64,000 bases of DNA from Blastocatellia bacterium AA13 (lineage in GTDB: Bacteria > Acidobacteriota > Blastocatellia > UBA7656), in the NCBI GenBank assembly GCA_003222245.1, contig QHVH01000018.1, positions 1 to 64,000 on the forward strand, in the 5' to 3' direction. A program made the translations under genes and the position numbers. How positions within the stretch are numbered: the stretch's first letter is position 1; each line of letters begins with the position of its first letter. Shown here piece after piece: positions 42,515 through 51,267 of this stretch. The notes beneath the pieces are model-generated. The model did no database searches and was not told the origin of the DNA. It saw nothing but the letters and a program-made list of their open reading frames with translations.

Positions 42515-44947
42515 CTACTCGGTTCTGAGCGCCGCCGCGGGATTGACGCGGCTCGCCCTTAATGCGGGCAGGTAGCTCGCCGCCAATCCAACTCCGAATA
42601 GAAGTATCGGGGCCGCCACGAAAGTGAGCGGATCGCGCACTCCGACATCGAAAAGCATGGTCCTTATCAAGGAGGTCAGGATGAATGCGCTCAACAGGCC
42701 GACCGCCAATCCCACGAGAATGATCCTTACGCCGTCGCTGACGATCATCCTGATCGCATGGCTTCTTCTTGCGCCAAGCGCCATGCGAATTCCGATCTCG
42801 TGCTTTCGTTGATTCACGTTATACGAGATCAGCCCGTACAGCCCTATCGCAGCAAGCACCAGGGCGGCGGCCGCGAAAATCTCGAGAAGCAATAGATTGA
42901 ATTTTCGAGGAGCGATGAGCGCGGACATGACCTGATCCATTGTCCTCAGGCTTGTGGGAACATCTTTGTCTACGTTCCGGACCTCGTCTCGAACGGCGGA
43001 CTGCAACCCGAGCGGATCGCCGTCGGTGCGCATAACCCAGAACAGGTTATTCGTAAGAAACGGAACGGCCCCATCCGGCGCCTGCGCCATCGCCGCATAG
43101 ATGTCGAACGTCGGCTCTCCATCGAGCCCGTATTGTTTCACGTCTCCGGCGACGCCGACGACTTCGGCCTCGCGATCGCTTCCTTCTATCTTGAGGTGCG
43201 AGCCGAGCGGACTCTCATTCGGCCAATATCTGCGAGCGAGGGTTTGATTGATCACGACGACCGGCTGCGTGGCGGCCGTATCGAGCGGGCTAAGCCCCCG
43301 GCCTTCTAACAGCGGTATCCCCATCGTCGACAGGTACTCGGGGCTCGCCATCCGATATTGAGCCAAAGGCGTCTCCGCGCGTGAGACAGGAGGCCGACCG
43401 ACGATCGTGAACTCGGGCCGCAATATCAGATCGCTCATAGGAACGATCGAGACCCCCCCCGCCGATTTGACTCCCGTAAGAGCGCCGAGCCGCAGAGACA
43501 GTTGATCGTTGAACGTCGTCACCGCCTGCCTGTTGGCGTATCGGGATTTGGGCAACGACATCTGGAGCACAAGCAAGTTGTCGGAATCGAAGCCCGGCCT
43601 CACCGACTGAAGCCTGATAAAGCTCCTGATCAACAGTCCTGCCGTCACAAGCAGTACAAGGGAGATAGCTACTTCCAGTACGACTAGAACTCCACGGGCG
43701 TGTTTGACCTGGCTTCCAACAGTCGAGCCGCGAGTGCCTTCTTTCAGATCTTCATTCAGATCGGTCCGCGAGCCTTGAACCGCCGGCGCGAAGCCGAAGA
43801 TTACGCCGGTAACAATCGAAAGCCCGAGAGTAAAGATCAGCACGGAGGGGTCCAGGCCGACCTCCGCCGCGCGAGGAAGCCCGGCGGGACTCAACGCTAT
43901 CAACGACTCAATTCCAAGTCGGGCCAGCGCGATGCCCAGCAGACCTCCAGCGAGCGCGAGAATCAAACTCTCGGTAAGAAGCTGTCGAACCAGGGCGCCT
44001 CTACTCGCGCCGAGCGCGCTCCGAATCGCCATCTCCTTGCGGCGGGACGAAGCCCGCGCCAGAGACAGGTTCGCGATGTTCAGGCACACGATCATCAAAA
44101 CGAGAGCGACCGCCCCGAGTAATAAAGCGAGACCGAGCCAGAAGTTTCCCACGATCTCATCCTGCAGCCGGAATAATCTGACGCCCTGTTTGGCGGCGTT
44201 GCTTGTCGGATAGTCCTGCTGGAGCTTCCTTGCGATAGAGTCCTGGTCCGCCTGCGCCTGTTGAAGCGTTGCGCCGGGTTTCATTCGGCCGATGACCTTG
44301 AGAAAATTCGCCGCTCGATTCTGTCGCCGGAAGTCCGTGTCCATTGAAAGCGGCGCTATTATTTCGGCCTTCGATCCGGGGAAAATGAACTCCGGCGGCA
44401 TAACGCCGGCAACCGTGTAGCCCTCGCCGTTCAAGATGACCTGCCGGCCGACGATGCTTTTGTCGCCGCCGAACCTGCGAAGCCACAGTCCGTTGCTCAA
44501 GACGACTACATGCTGCGCGCCGGGCTTGTCGTCCTCGGGAATCAAAGTTCGGCCGGTAAATGCGCTCACGCCCAGCAGACCGAAGCTATCGGCGGAAGCC
44601 CGTACGCCCAACAACCGCTCGGGGTCGCCGCTTTCGGTTAGATTGGCGCTCCAATCGGTAAAGGCGGCCAGTTGCTCCATCGTCGTGTTCTGATCTCTGT
44701 GATCGATGTAGTCGGGTATTGAAAACGGCGCCTTGTCCCTGTCGGTGCGAGAGGACCAGATCCATACGAGCTTTCCGGGATCGCTGAACGGCAGTTGGCG
44801 CAGGATGATCGTGTTCACCATGCTGAAGATCGCCGTATTGGCGCCGATTCCAAGACCCAGGATCAACAACGAGACCAGAGTAAAGCCCGGCCGCGTACGC
44901 AATATCCTGATGGCCAATCGGATGTCCTGTAATAGCGTGCCGCCCAT
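42515..44947 (-). CDS. ADOP-type ABC transporter permease (MacB/FtsX-like)
   Basis: 810 residues. LLQDIRLAIRILRTRPGFTLVSLLILGLGIGANTAIFSMVN is the standard N-terminus of the acidobacterial duplicated-orphan-permease family. A MacB periplasmic core domain (FSIPDYIDHRDQNTTMEQLAAFTDWSANLTESGDPERLLG) follows. The FtsX domain occurs twice (LANLSLARASSRRKEMAIRSALGASRGALVRQLLTE in the middle; RKHEIGIRMALGARRSHAIRMIV near the end). No ATPase gene is adjacent. Such permeases are abundant in acidobacteria, so a role in exporting or resisting the product is suggested only by location. Confidence 0.88.
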   Translation of the reverse strand: MGGTLLQDIRLAIRILRTRPGFTLVSLLILGLGIGANTAIFSMVNTIILRQLPFSDPGKLVWIWSSRTDRDKAPFSIPDYIDHRDQNTTMEQLAAFTDWSANLTESGDPERLLGVRASADSFGLLGVSAFTGRTLIPEDDKPGAQHVVVLSNGLWLRRFGGDKSIVGRQVILNGEGYTVAGVMPPEFIFPGSKAEIIAPLSMDTDFRRQNRAANFLKVIGRMKPGATLQQAQADQDSIARKLQQDYPTSNAAKQGVRLFRLQDEIVGNFWLGLALLLGAVALVLMIVCLNIANLSLARASSRRKEMAIRSALGASRGALVRQLLTESLILALAGGLLGIALARLGIESLIALSPAGLPRAAEVGLDPSVLIFTLGLSIVTGVIFGFAPAVQGSRTDLNEDLKEGTRGSTVGSQVKHARGVLVVLEVAISLVLLVTAGLLIRSFIRLQSVRPGFDSDNLLVLQMSLPKSRYANRQAVTTFNDQLSLRLGALTGVKSAGGVSIVPMSDLILRPEFTIVGRPPVSRAETPLAQYRMASPEYLSTMGIPLLEGRGLSPLDTAATQPVVVINQTLARRYWPNESPLGSHLKIEGSDREAEVVGVAGDVKQYGLDGEPTFDIYAAMAQAPDGAVPFLTNNLFWVMRTDGDPLGLQSAVRDEVRNVDKDVPTSLRTMDQVMSALIAPRKFNLLLLEIFAAAALVLAAIGLYGLISYNVNQRKHEIGIRMALGARRSHAIRMIVSDGVRIILVGLAVGLLSAFILTSLIRTMLFDVGVRDPLTFVAAPILLFGVGLAASYLPALRASRVNPAAALRTE

Positions 44948-44983
44948 TTTATTTGTTACCCCCTTGTCCTAGCTCTTGGACCG

Positions 44984-45814
44984 TCAACCCATCTCAGGCT
45001 TTCGCGCCGATATTACCGGCAAGACACGCATGAAGAATGCCTCTTCGGAGTTGAGAAAACCGTCGATCCCCGCGCAGTACTCTTTGTACTCCTCGTCGCA
45101 CACGACGCCCATCTTCACCAGCGCTTTTACACGGTCCGGGTCGAATTGAGGATAGAACCAGTCAAGGCCCTTTTCCCCGCTATGGAACACGATAGCGTCG
45201 TAATCTATATCTCGGAATCCCGCGGATTTCAATATAAACCACATTCTCCGCGCGGCCATCGCGTTACCTCCGTGCGACTTCTTGAGCTGAACGATTTTCT
45301 CCCGTATACGCTCAGCTTCGGGAACAAACGGATTCGAGATACTGTTCAACGAGAAGTCCCCTTCGGCAAAAACCGCCGTGCCGCCTGGCTTCAGCATGCG
45401 AAGAATCTCGCCGGCCGCCGCCAGCGGTTCCGTCAGGTGCTCGAACACCAGACGCGTATAAGCGAAATCGAATGCGTTGTCCGGGAGATCCGTTTTTGTC
45501 GCCGAGCCCGCAACAAAGCTGCATTTGCATTTTGCCCTGTCCCGCAAATATTCCTCGGCGTGTTTCACAAGCACCGGATCTATCTCGACGCAGGTGATTG
45601 AGCCGTTGGGAACCAGGGCCGATAGCCACTCCGTTACGAAACCCGGCCCCGATCCGACTTCGAGCACCGACATCCCGTCGCGAAGGCCGCAGGCCGTCAG
45701 GATACGAGACTCCTTCGCCACGTTCATATTCGCCTGGTTATGCAGACGTCCGAGCTCCGCATCCAGGCTTATGTTGTCCTTGCGAGCGTTGTAGAGTGTT
45801 GCACTGCTCATCAC
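44984..45814 (-). CDS. SAM-dependent class I methyltransferase
   Basis: 276 residues. MSVLEVGSGPGFVTEWLSALVPNGSITCVEIDP is the SAM-binding motif I, with FDFAYTRLVFEHLTEPLAAAGEILRMLKPGGTAVFAEGDFS as the later motifs typical of UbiE/Methyltransf_11 types. The acceptor atom is unknown. It lies 10 bases downstream of the NRPS-TE gene and may tailor the peptide by O-, N- or C-methylation. Confidence 0.8.
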   Translation of the reverse strand: MMSSATLYNARKDNISLDAELGRLHNQANMNVAKESRILTACGLRDGMSVLEVGSGPGFVTEWLSALVPNGSITCVEIDPVLVKHAEEYLRDRAKCKCSFVAGSATKTDLPDNAFDFAYTRLVFEHLTEPLAAAGEILRMLKPGGTAVFAEGDFSLNSISNPFVPEAERIREKIVQLKKSHGGNAMAARRMWFILKSAGFRDIDYDAIVFHSGEKGLDWFYPQFDPDRVKALVKMGVVCDEEYKEYCAGIDGFLNSEEAFFMRVLPVISARKPEMG

Positions 45815-45824
45815 GCCTCCCTTT

Positions 45825-48800
45825 TTACGATTGAAGTTCCATCAATTCGCCGATACGCGCGGCGATCCGTTCGCAATTGGGCCGTCGAAGCGCCGTAAAA
45901 TGATTCGCTTCCAATTCATCGATTCGCGCCTCGCCTCTCGAATGACTCGCCCAGTCCGTCCGCGATCTCCCCTCGCGCAGGTTGTCTTTCGCCCACCAGA
46001 TGTAAAGGGGTGCAGTGACTATCGGCGCGGAATGAGCGCTTAACAGCTCGAGGTGTGTCTCTGACAATTTAATCTGCTGTTCGAGCATCTCCGGCGCGAG
46101 ACTCTCGGAAAGCAGCCCTCTGTGTCGGCCCCAGGCGATAGCGCGCCTAACCCGTTCAGCGGGAGCCAGCAGGATGAATTCGTCCAGCAGCGATTGGCGC
46201 TCTGATTCCTCCATTTCCCTGAACGCTCCGGCCATCACTCCTCCAAACGCGAGCCCAAGCCCCTCCAGCGGATTCGGCTGCGCGGATGATCCGGCTTGTC
46301 TGAGATATGAATCGATCAGCGCTACGAACGCGATTCGGTGACCCCGTTCTTCGAGCTTTTTGGCGATGCTCAGCGCGACCACGCCGCCCATCGACCAGCC
46401 CGCAAGATGGTAAGGACCGGCGGGGTGCGCTTTTGTTATCGCCTCGGCGTATGAATGCGCCATCTCGTCTATGCTCTCGTGCTCAGATGTAGGATCGTCG
46501 TCCGTTGCTCGGGACTGAAGGCCATACACCGGCGCGTTTGAATTGAGCGCGGCGGCGAGATCTCTATAAACCATCACGTGCCCGCCTGCCGGATGGATGC
46601 AGAACAAGGGCGCGCCTGCTCCAGCCTTGATCGGGACCAACACCTCGTTCGTCGCGACTTCGGTCCCTTCTTCAATGAGGGCCGCAAGCTCGGCGATCGT
46701 GCGCTTCGCGAACAAAGTAGTCACCTGAACGCTCCTGCCGAAGCGCCGGCGAAGCTTCCACATGAGTTGAATTCCCAGAAGCGAGTGGCCGCCCACGTCG
46801 AAGAAGTCATCCTCTATGCCGATCTCTTTGACTCCCAGAAGCTCGGACCACATTTCGGCGATTGCTATTTCAGTCGTCGATATCGGCGGCACGAACGCTT
46901 TCTTCGACAGACCAGTCGCTTCGGATGCCGGAAGAGCCTTTCGATCTATCTTGCCGCTCGTGGTGAGAGGCAGCGACTCCAAGGCGACGAATGCCGATGG
47001 AACCATATGCGCCGGCGTCTTCTCCCGAAGAAACTCCTGCATCTCGGCGGTAGAAGGTGCGGGTTGCACTCGCGCTACGGTGTAGGCGATTAGCCGCGTC
47101 TCCCCTTGCCGGTCCGGGCGGGCGACCACGACTGCTTCTCTCACTCCCGGATGGTGGGCGAGCGCTGCTTCAATCTCTCCAAGCTCGATCCGAAAGCCTC
47201 TGAGTTTTATCTGATAGTCGAGGCGGCCCAGATACTCGACGTTTCCGGAGTCGAGCCAGCGGGCAAGGTCGCCGGTTTTGTAGAGTCGGGCTCCAGGCTC
47301 GCCATCCGCCGGGCTTGGGACAAATCTCTCCGCCGTCAAATCGGGCCGATCCAGGTAGCCTCGCGCCAGCCCGTCGCCGCCAATGTGCAATTCTCCCGGA
47401 ACTATGATCGGAGTCGACAACAGCCCGGAATCCAGAATGTGTATCTGAGTATTGGAAATAGGCCTGCCTATCGGCACGCCGCCGGGCTCGACGAATTCGG
47501 CGCACGGATAGTAAGTAACATCGATGGATGCTTCAGTCGGCCCATACAGATTGTTCAGCTCGGCGCCAAAGCGGTTCCGGAACGCCCTCGGCAACTCAGG
47601 CGGCAGCGCTTCGCCGCTCGACATGACCTGCCTGACCGAGGTCAATGAATCCAATCCTTCTTCTTCCAGAAAAACTCGCAACATCGATGGAACGAAGTGC
47701 AGCGTAGTAATCCGCTCGCTCCCAATCAGCTCCGCCAAATACGAGGTGTCCTGATGGCCGCCGGGCTCGGCAACCACAAGCCGCGCGCCGGTGATTAGAG
47801 GCCACAAGAACTCCCATACTGAAACATCAAAGGTGAAAGGCGTCTTCTGGAGCACCGAATCCGACTGTGTAAGGCCGTATGCCTGTTGCATCCAGAGCAG
47901 CCGATTCCGCAGGCCTCGGTGACTGCTCATCACCCCTTTTGGCTTTCCGGTCGAGCCCGAGGTGTAAATGATGTACGCAAGATTGTCGGCCTCTACTTGC
48001 ACGCATGGATTCTCATCGGCCTCCGGCCCGCTCCAACCGTATTCCATATACACGACGTGCGGAAGATCGCGAGGGAGGTACCGGGCGGCTGCGCGCTGCG
48101 TCAATACCACCGGGGTCCGTATATCTTCCAGCATAAACGCGATGCGATCCGGCGGATACAGCGGATCAATGGGCACGTACGCGCCGCCCGCCTTCAACAC
48201 GCCGACAATCGCCGTCACCATCTCGAGCGACCGCTCCATCACAATAATTACGGGGATGTCGGGACCAACACCGAGCTTGCGCAATCGATGCGCAAGCTGA
48301 TTAGAACGCCGGTTAAACTCTTGATAACACACGGCTTGGTCTGAAAAAATCACCGCGATTGAGTCCGGAGTCCGCTCGATTTGAGACTCAATCAAGCGGT
48401 TAAGTAGTACTCGACTCAAAAACTCAATTTGAGTCGAGTTCCACTCGACTATCATCCGCTCTTCGGGCTCGGTCAGCATTGGAAGGGCGGAAACTGGTCT
48501 GTTTGGGTCGGTTACGATCGCATGGAGCAGCGTTCGAAAGTGCCCGATCATTCTCGAAATTGTTGTCGAATCAAGAAGATCGGTGCTGTATTCCAGCAGG
48601 CCCTTTAAGCCGTCGGGCCATTCGGTGAAGTGCAGCGACACATCGAACCTGGAATTCCCGCTGTCGATTCCGACAAGCTCCACCTCGAGATCGGGAAGCT
48701 TCAAATCGGGAATAGCGGTGTTCTGGAGCGCGAACAAGGCCTGGAAAAGAACCGTGTGACTCGGGCTACGCTCTGGCTGTAGCGCCTCCACCAATTTTTC

Positions 48801-49925
48801 GAAGGGCAGGTCTTGATGCGCATAAGCGCCGAGGGCTGTTTCGCGAACCAGTTTCAGCAGTGTACTGAACGAGGGATCGCCCTCCCAGGCGGTCCGAAAC
48901 ACCACCGTGTTGGCGAAGAAGCCGATCAATCGCTCGGTTTCGATGGGGGTTCGGCTGGCCATCGGCGAGCCTATGATCAAATCCGTCTGTCCGGAGTAGC
49001 GGAATAACAACACCTTGAACGCGGCAAGCAGAGTCATGAAGAGCGTGGCGCCTTCGCGCTGACTGAGCGTCTTCAGGTTTCGCGTGAGGCCGCGATCCAG
49101 CACAAAAGCAACCTCGTATCCGCGAAACGTGAGCGCCGCCGGTCTCGGGCGAACCGAAGGCAGTTGCAGCACCGGAAGCTTGCCGCCAAGCTGCTTCTTC
49201 CAATAGGAGATTCTCGATTCCAGAACCTCGCCTTGCATGTGCTCGCGCTGCCAGATGGCGTAGTCCGCATATTGCACCGAAAGCAGAGGAAGCGGAGAAG
49301 CGGCGCCTTTGATGAACGCTTCATAAAGCGCGGCCATCTCGCGAAAGAAGAGTCCGAGCGACCAGACGTCTGTAACTACGTGATGCATTATCACGAGCAA
49401 TAGATGATCCTGATCGTCCAGCTTGATCACGTAGGTTCGGATAAGCGGTCCTCGACTCATGTCGAACGGAAGCACGGCAAGCTCGGCGGCCATACGGCAC
49501 GCTTCGTCCAAGCGCTCCGTCTCAGGAAAGGCACGCAGGTCCATCTTCGGCAGGGCGAGTTCCAGTGAGGAAGAGATCACCTGAACAGGCTGTCCGTCCA
49601 CTGTCGAGTACGACGTCCGAAGAATCTCGTGCCGCCTTACGATTTCGTTGAGGCTCTTCTCGAGCGCCGGTAGATTGAGCCGCCCTTTCAGTCGGAGAGA
49701 CCTGGGTATGTTGTAAGCGTGGCTATTCGGATCGAGCTGATGTATGAACCATAGCCGTTGTTGCGTAAACGAGAGAGGGATGGGCGCGGCGTTCCTGGCC
49801 CGAGCGGAGATGGTCGGCTGCTTCGATGTTCCGACCCGCTCGGCTTTTTTCTTGCCCAGGCGGCGCAACAAGAGCTCGCGCTTCTCGGGCGACATCGCCG
49901 CAATGTTGTTCACCACATCACTCAT
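45825..49925 (-). CDS. NRPS termination module C-A(Ser)-PCP-TE
   Basis: 1366 residues. C domain about 48-490 with HHVVTDV (181-187). A domain about 515-1000 with the usual cores (YIIYTSGSTGKPKG, LYGPTEAS, YKTGDLARW, GRLDYQIKLRGFRIE). The specificity positions read D-V-W-H-M-S-L-I-D-K, which matches the known serine codes closely. PCP about 1012-1085 with phosphopantetheine Ser1048 (VGGHSLL). Type I thioesterase from about 1105 with Ser1178 (GWSMGG), Asp1205 and His1342. It adds a last residue, probably serine, and releases the product by hydrolysis or cyclisation. A strong inverted repeat lies in the C-A linker. Confidence 0.93.
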   Translation of the reverse strand: MSDVVNNIAAMSPEKRELLLRRLGKKKAERVGTSKQPTISARARNAAPIPLSFTQQRLWFIHQLDPNSHAYNIPRSLRLKGRLNLPALEKSLNEIVRRHEILRTSYSTVDGQPVQVISSSLELALPKMDLRAFPETERLDEACRMAAELAVLPFDMSRGPLIRTYVIKLDDQDHLLLVIMHHVVTDVWSLGLFFREMAALYEAFIKGAASPLPLLSVQYADYAIWQREHMQGEVLESRISYWKKQLGGKLPVLQLPSVRPRPAALTFRGYEVAFVLDRGLTRNLKTLSQREGATLFMTLLAAFKVLLFRYSGQTDLIIGSPMASRTPIETERLIGFFANTVVFRTAWEGDPSFSTLLKLVRETALGAYAHQDLPFEKLVEALQPERSPSHTVLFQALFALQNTAIPDLKLPDLEVELVGIDSGNSRFDVSLHFTEWPDGLKGLLEYSTDLLDSTTISRMIGHFRTLLHAIVTDPNRPVSALPMLTEPEERMIVEWNSTQIEFLSRVLLNRLIESQIERTPDSIAVIFSDQAVCYQEFNRRSNQLAHRLRKLGVGPDIPVIIVMERSLEMVTAIVGVLKAGGAYVPIDPLYPPDRIAFMLEDIRTPVVLTQRAAARYLPRDLPHVVYMEYGWSGPEADENPCVQVEADNLAYIIYTSGSTGKPKGVMSSHRGLRNRLLWMQQAYGLTQSDSVLQKTPFTFDVSVWEFLWPLITGARLVVAEPGGHQDTSYLAELIGSERITTLHFVPSMLRVFLEEEGLDSLTSVRQVMSSGEALPPELPRAFRNRFGAELNNLYGPTEASIDVTYYPCAEFVEPGGVPIGRPISNTQIHILDSGLLSTPIIVPGELHIGGDGLARGYLDRPDLTAERFVPSPADGEPGARLYKTGDLARWLDSGNVEYLGRLDYQIKLRGFRIELGEIEAALAHHPGVREAVVVARPDRQGETRLIAYTVARVQPAPSTAEMQEFLREKTPAHMVPSAFVALESLPLTTSGKIDRKALPASEATGLSKKAFVPPISTTEIAIAEMWSELLGVKEIGIEDDFFDVGGHSLLGIQLMWKLRRRFGRSVQVTTLFAKRTIAELAALIEEGTEVATNEVLVPIKAGAGAPLFCIHPAGGHVMVYRDLAAALNSNAPVYGLQSRATDDDPTSEHESIDEMAHSYAEAITKAHPAGPYHLAGWSMGGVVALSIAKKLEERGHRIAFVALIDSYLRQAGSSAQPNPLEGLGLAFGGVMAGAFREMEESERQSLLDEFILLAPAERVRRAIAWGRHRGLLSESLAPEMLEQQIKLSETHLELLSAHSAPIVTAPLYIWWAKDNLREGRSRTDWASHSRGEARIDELEANHFTALRRPNCERIAARIGELMELQS
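48409..48439. repeat. 12-bp perfect inverted repeat inside the NRPS C-A linker
   Basis: ACTCGACTCAAA (48409-48420) and TTTGAGTCGAGT (48428-48439) are exact complements with a 7-base loop. The flanks 48358-48450 hold several more GAGTC/GACTC units. It falls in the linker between the C and A domains (about residues 496-506 of the protein). Confidence 0.7.
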
Positions 49926-49942
49926 TTCAATTCTTCTGCGCC

Positions 49943-51262
49943 TTAGCCTCGCGAAGCCGCGCTTACCGCCTCCACCCGCAATTCGACGTGTTCATCTTCC
50001 GGTCTTCGAGACGTCGCCAGAGTGAAGCACCCGATGAGCGCCGTAATTATCGAGACGGTTCCAATCACCGCGAAAACGGGCGAGACGCCGACTCGACCTG
50101 CTACCGCCGTTCCAAGCGCCGTTCCCATCGGGCCCAACACCGTCAGCATGGTCCACCAGGCCGCGGATACTCGGCCGAGCAGATGATCAGGAGCGAGCTG
50201 TTGTCGCAAGGACATCGTATTCACGTTTCTTACAGTATTCCCAAAGCTGAAGATCATCGCGTATAGCGCCATGGAGGCAGCTCCAGGAGCCAGCCCCAGA
50301 AAGATAATCGCCGCCGACAGCAGAACCGTACTTCCAAGAAACGAGAACCCAAACCCTTTCTTCTTCCTGAGCCGCGACGCTATCGCTCCCGCGATTATTG
50401 CTCCAATGCTGGCTATGCCGAAGACTACGCCGACTGCTCCGTCACCCTGATGGAGATCGTTCTTCAGTCGAAAAATCGCCAGGTTCACCGTCGGAGCGGA
50501 TACAAACGTAAGAACGGCGAAGAGCAGCGCAACCGGCCGCAGGACTCTATGCCGCAGTATGTAGCGGGCTCCCAGCAGCAGGTTATCGAGCCACGACTCT
50601 TTGCCTGCCGATTCTTTCACCCTGGCCGCTTCAACAGCTCTTCTGAGCCTGACGAAAAACATCAGCAGTGCGGAAATTCCGTATGAGACGGCAACAACCG
50701 AAAGCGCGTTGACGGCGCTCAGTCTTTTAGACGCGAAACCGGCGATCATAGGCCCCGCGATATAAGCCAGCGCTACCGTGGCCTGCAGGCGCCCGTTAGC
50801 CTCGGTGATTTGCTCCGCGTCGACGATGTTAGCGACGGCGGTCGAATATGTAATAAAGAAGAATGTAGTAAGGTAGGCGGCGGCCATCGCGATGCCGCAG
50901 ATCAGCCACAGATTCATTCCCGCCAACGAAGCGGCGACGGGAATGAGCAGATAGAACACCATCCTTCCGATATCGCAAAAGACCATCACTCTTCGGCGAT
51001 CCCATCGATCCACGAGAACACCGGAGACGAGGCTCGATAGGAGGTTGCCCATACCGATCAGCGCCGTAACCAATCCCATCTTCGCGACGGAACCGGTCGT
51101 CTCAAGCACCAGCAAGGGGATCAGGATCAGAGCCGCCGAATCGCCGAGTGCATCGAAAGTTTGCCCCGCCCAAAAAATGTTGAAGTTGTTGTTGCCCCAG
51201 AGCCCCGAACCCTTCGGGTTAGGCCTATCGGTTTCGGCCGATTCAAATTCGCTTGCCACCAT
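49943..51262 (-). CDS. MFS transporter, probable product exporter
   Basis: 439 residues with about 12 membrane helices. NFNIFWAGQTFDALGDSAALILIPLLVLETTGSVAKMGLVTALIGMGNLLSSLVSGVLVDRWDRRRVMVFCDIGRM is the start of an EntS/MdtG-like major facilitator with the loop 2-3 motif (GVLVDRWDRRRVM). It lies between the two NRPS genes with gaps of only 5 and 17 bases, the usual place for a peptide exporter. The substrate is inferred from position. Confidence 0.87.
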   Translation of the reverse strand: MVASEFESAETDRPNPKGSGLWGNNNFNIFWAGQTFDALGDSAALILIPLLVLETTGSVAKMGLVTALIGMGNLLSSLVSGVLVDRWDRRRVMVFCDIGRMVFYLLIPVAASLAGMNLWLICGIAMAAAYLTTFFFITYSTAVANIVDAEQITEANGRLQATVALAYIAGPMIAGFASKRLSAVNALSVVAVSYGISALLMFFVRLRRAVEAARVKESAGKESWLDNLLLGARYILRHRVLRPVALLFAVLTFVSAPTVNLAIFRLKNDLHQGDGAVGVVFGIASIGAIIAGAIASRLRKKKGFGFSFLGSTVLLSAAIIFLGLAPGAASMALYAMIFSFGNTVRNVNTMSLRQQLAPDHLLGRVSAAWWTMLTVLGPMGTALGTAVAGRVGVSPVFAVIGTVSIITALIGCFTLATSRRPEDEHVELRVEAVSAASRG

Positions 51263-51267
51263 TCCTC

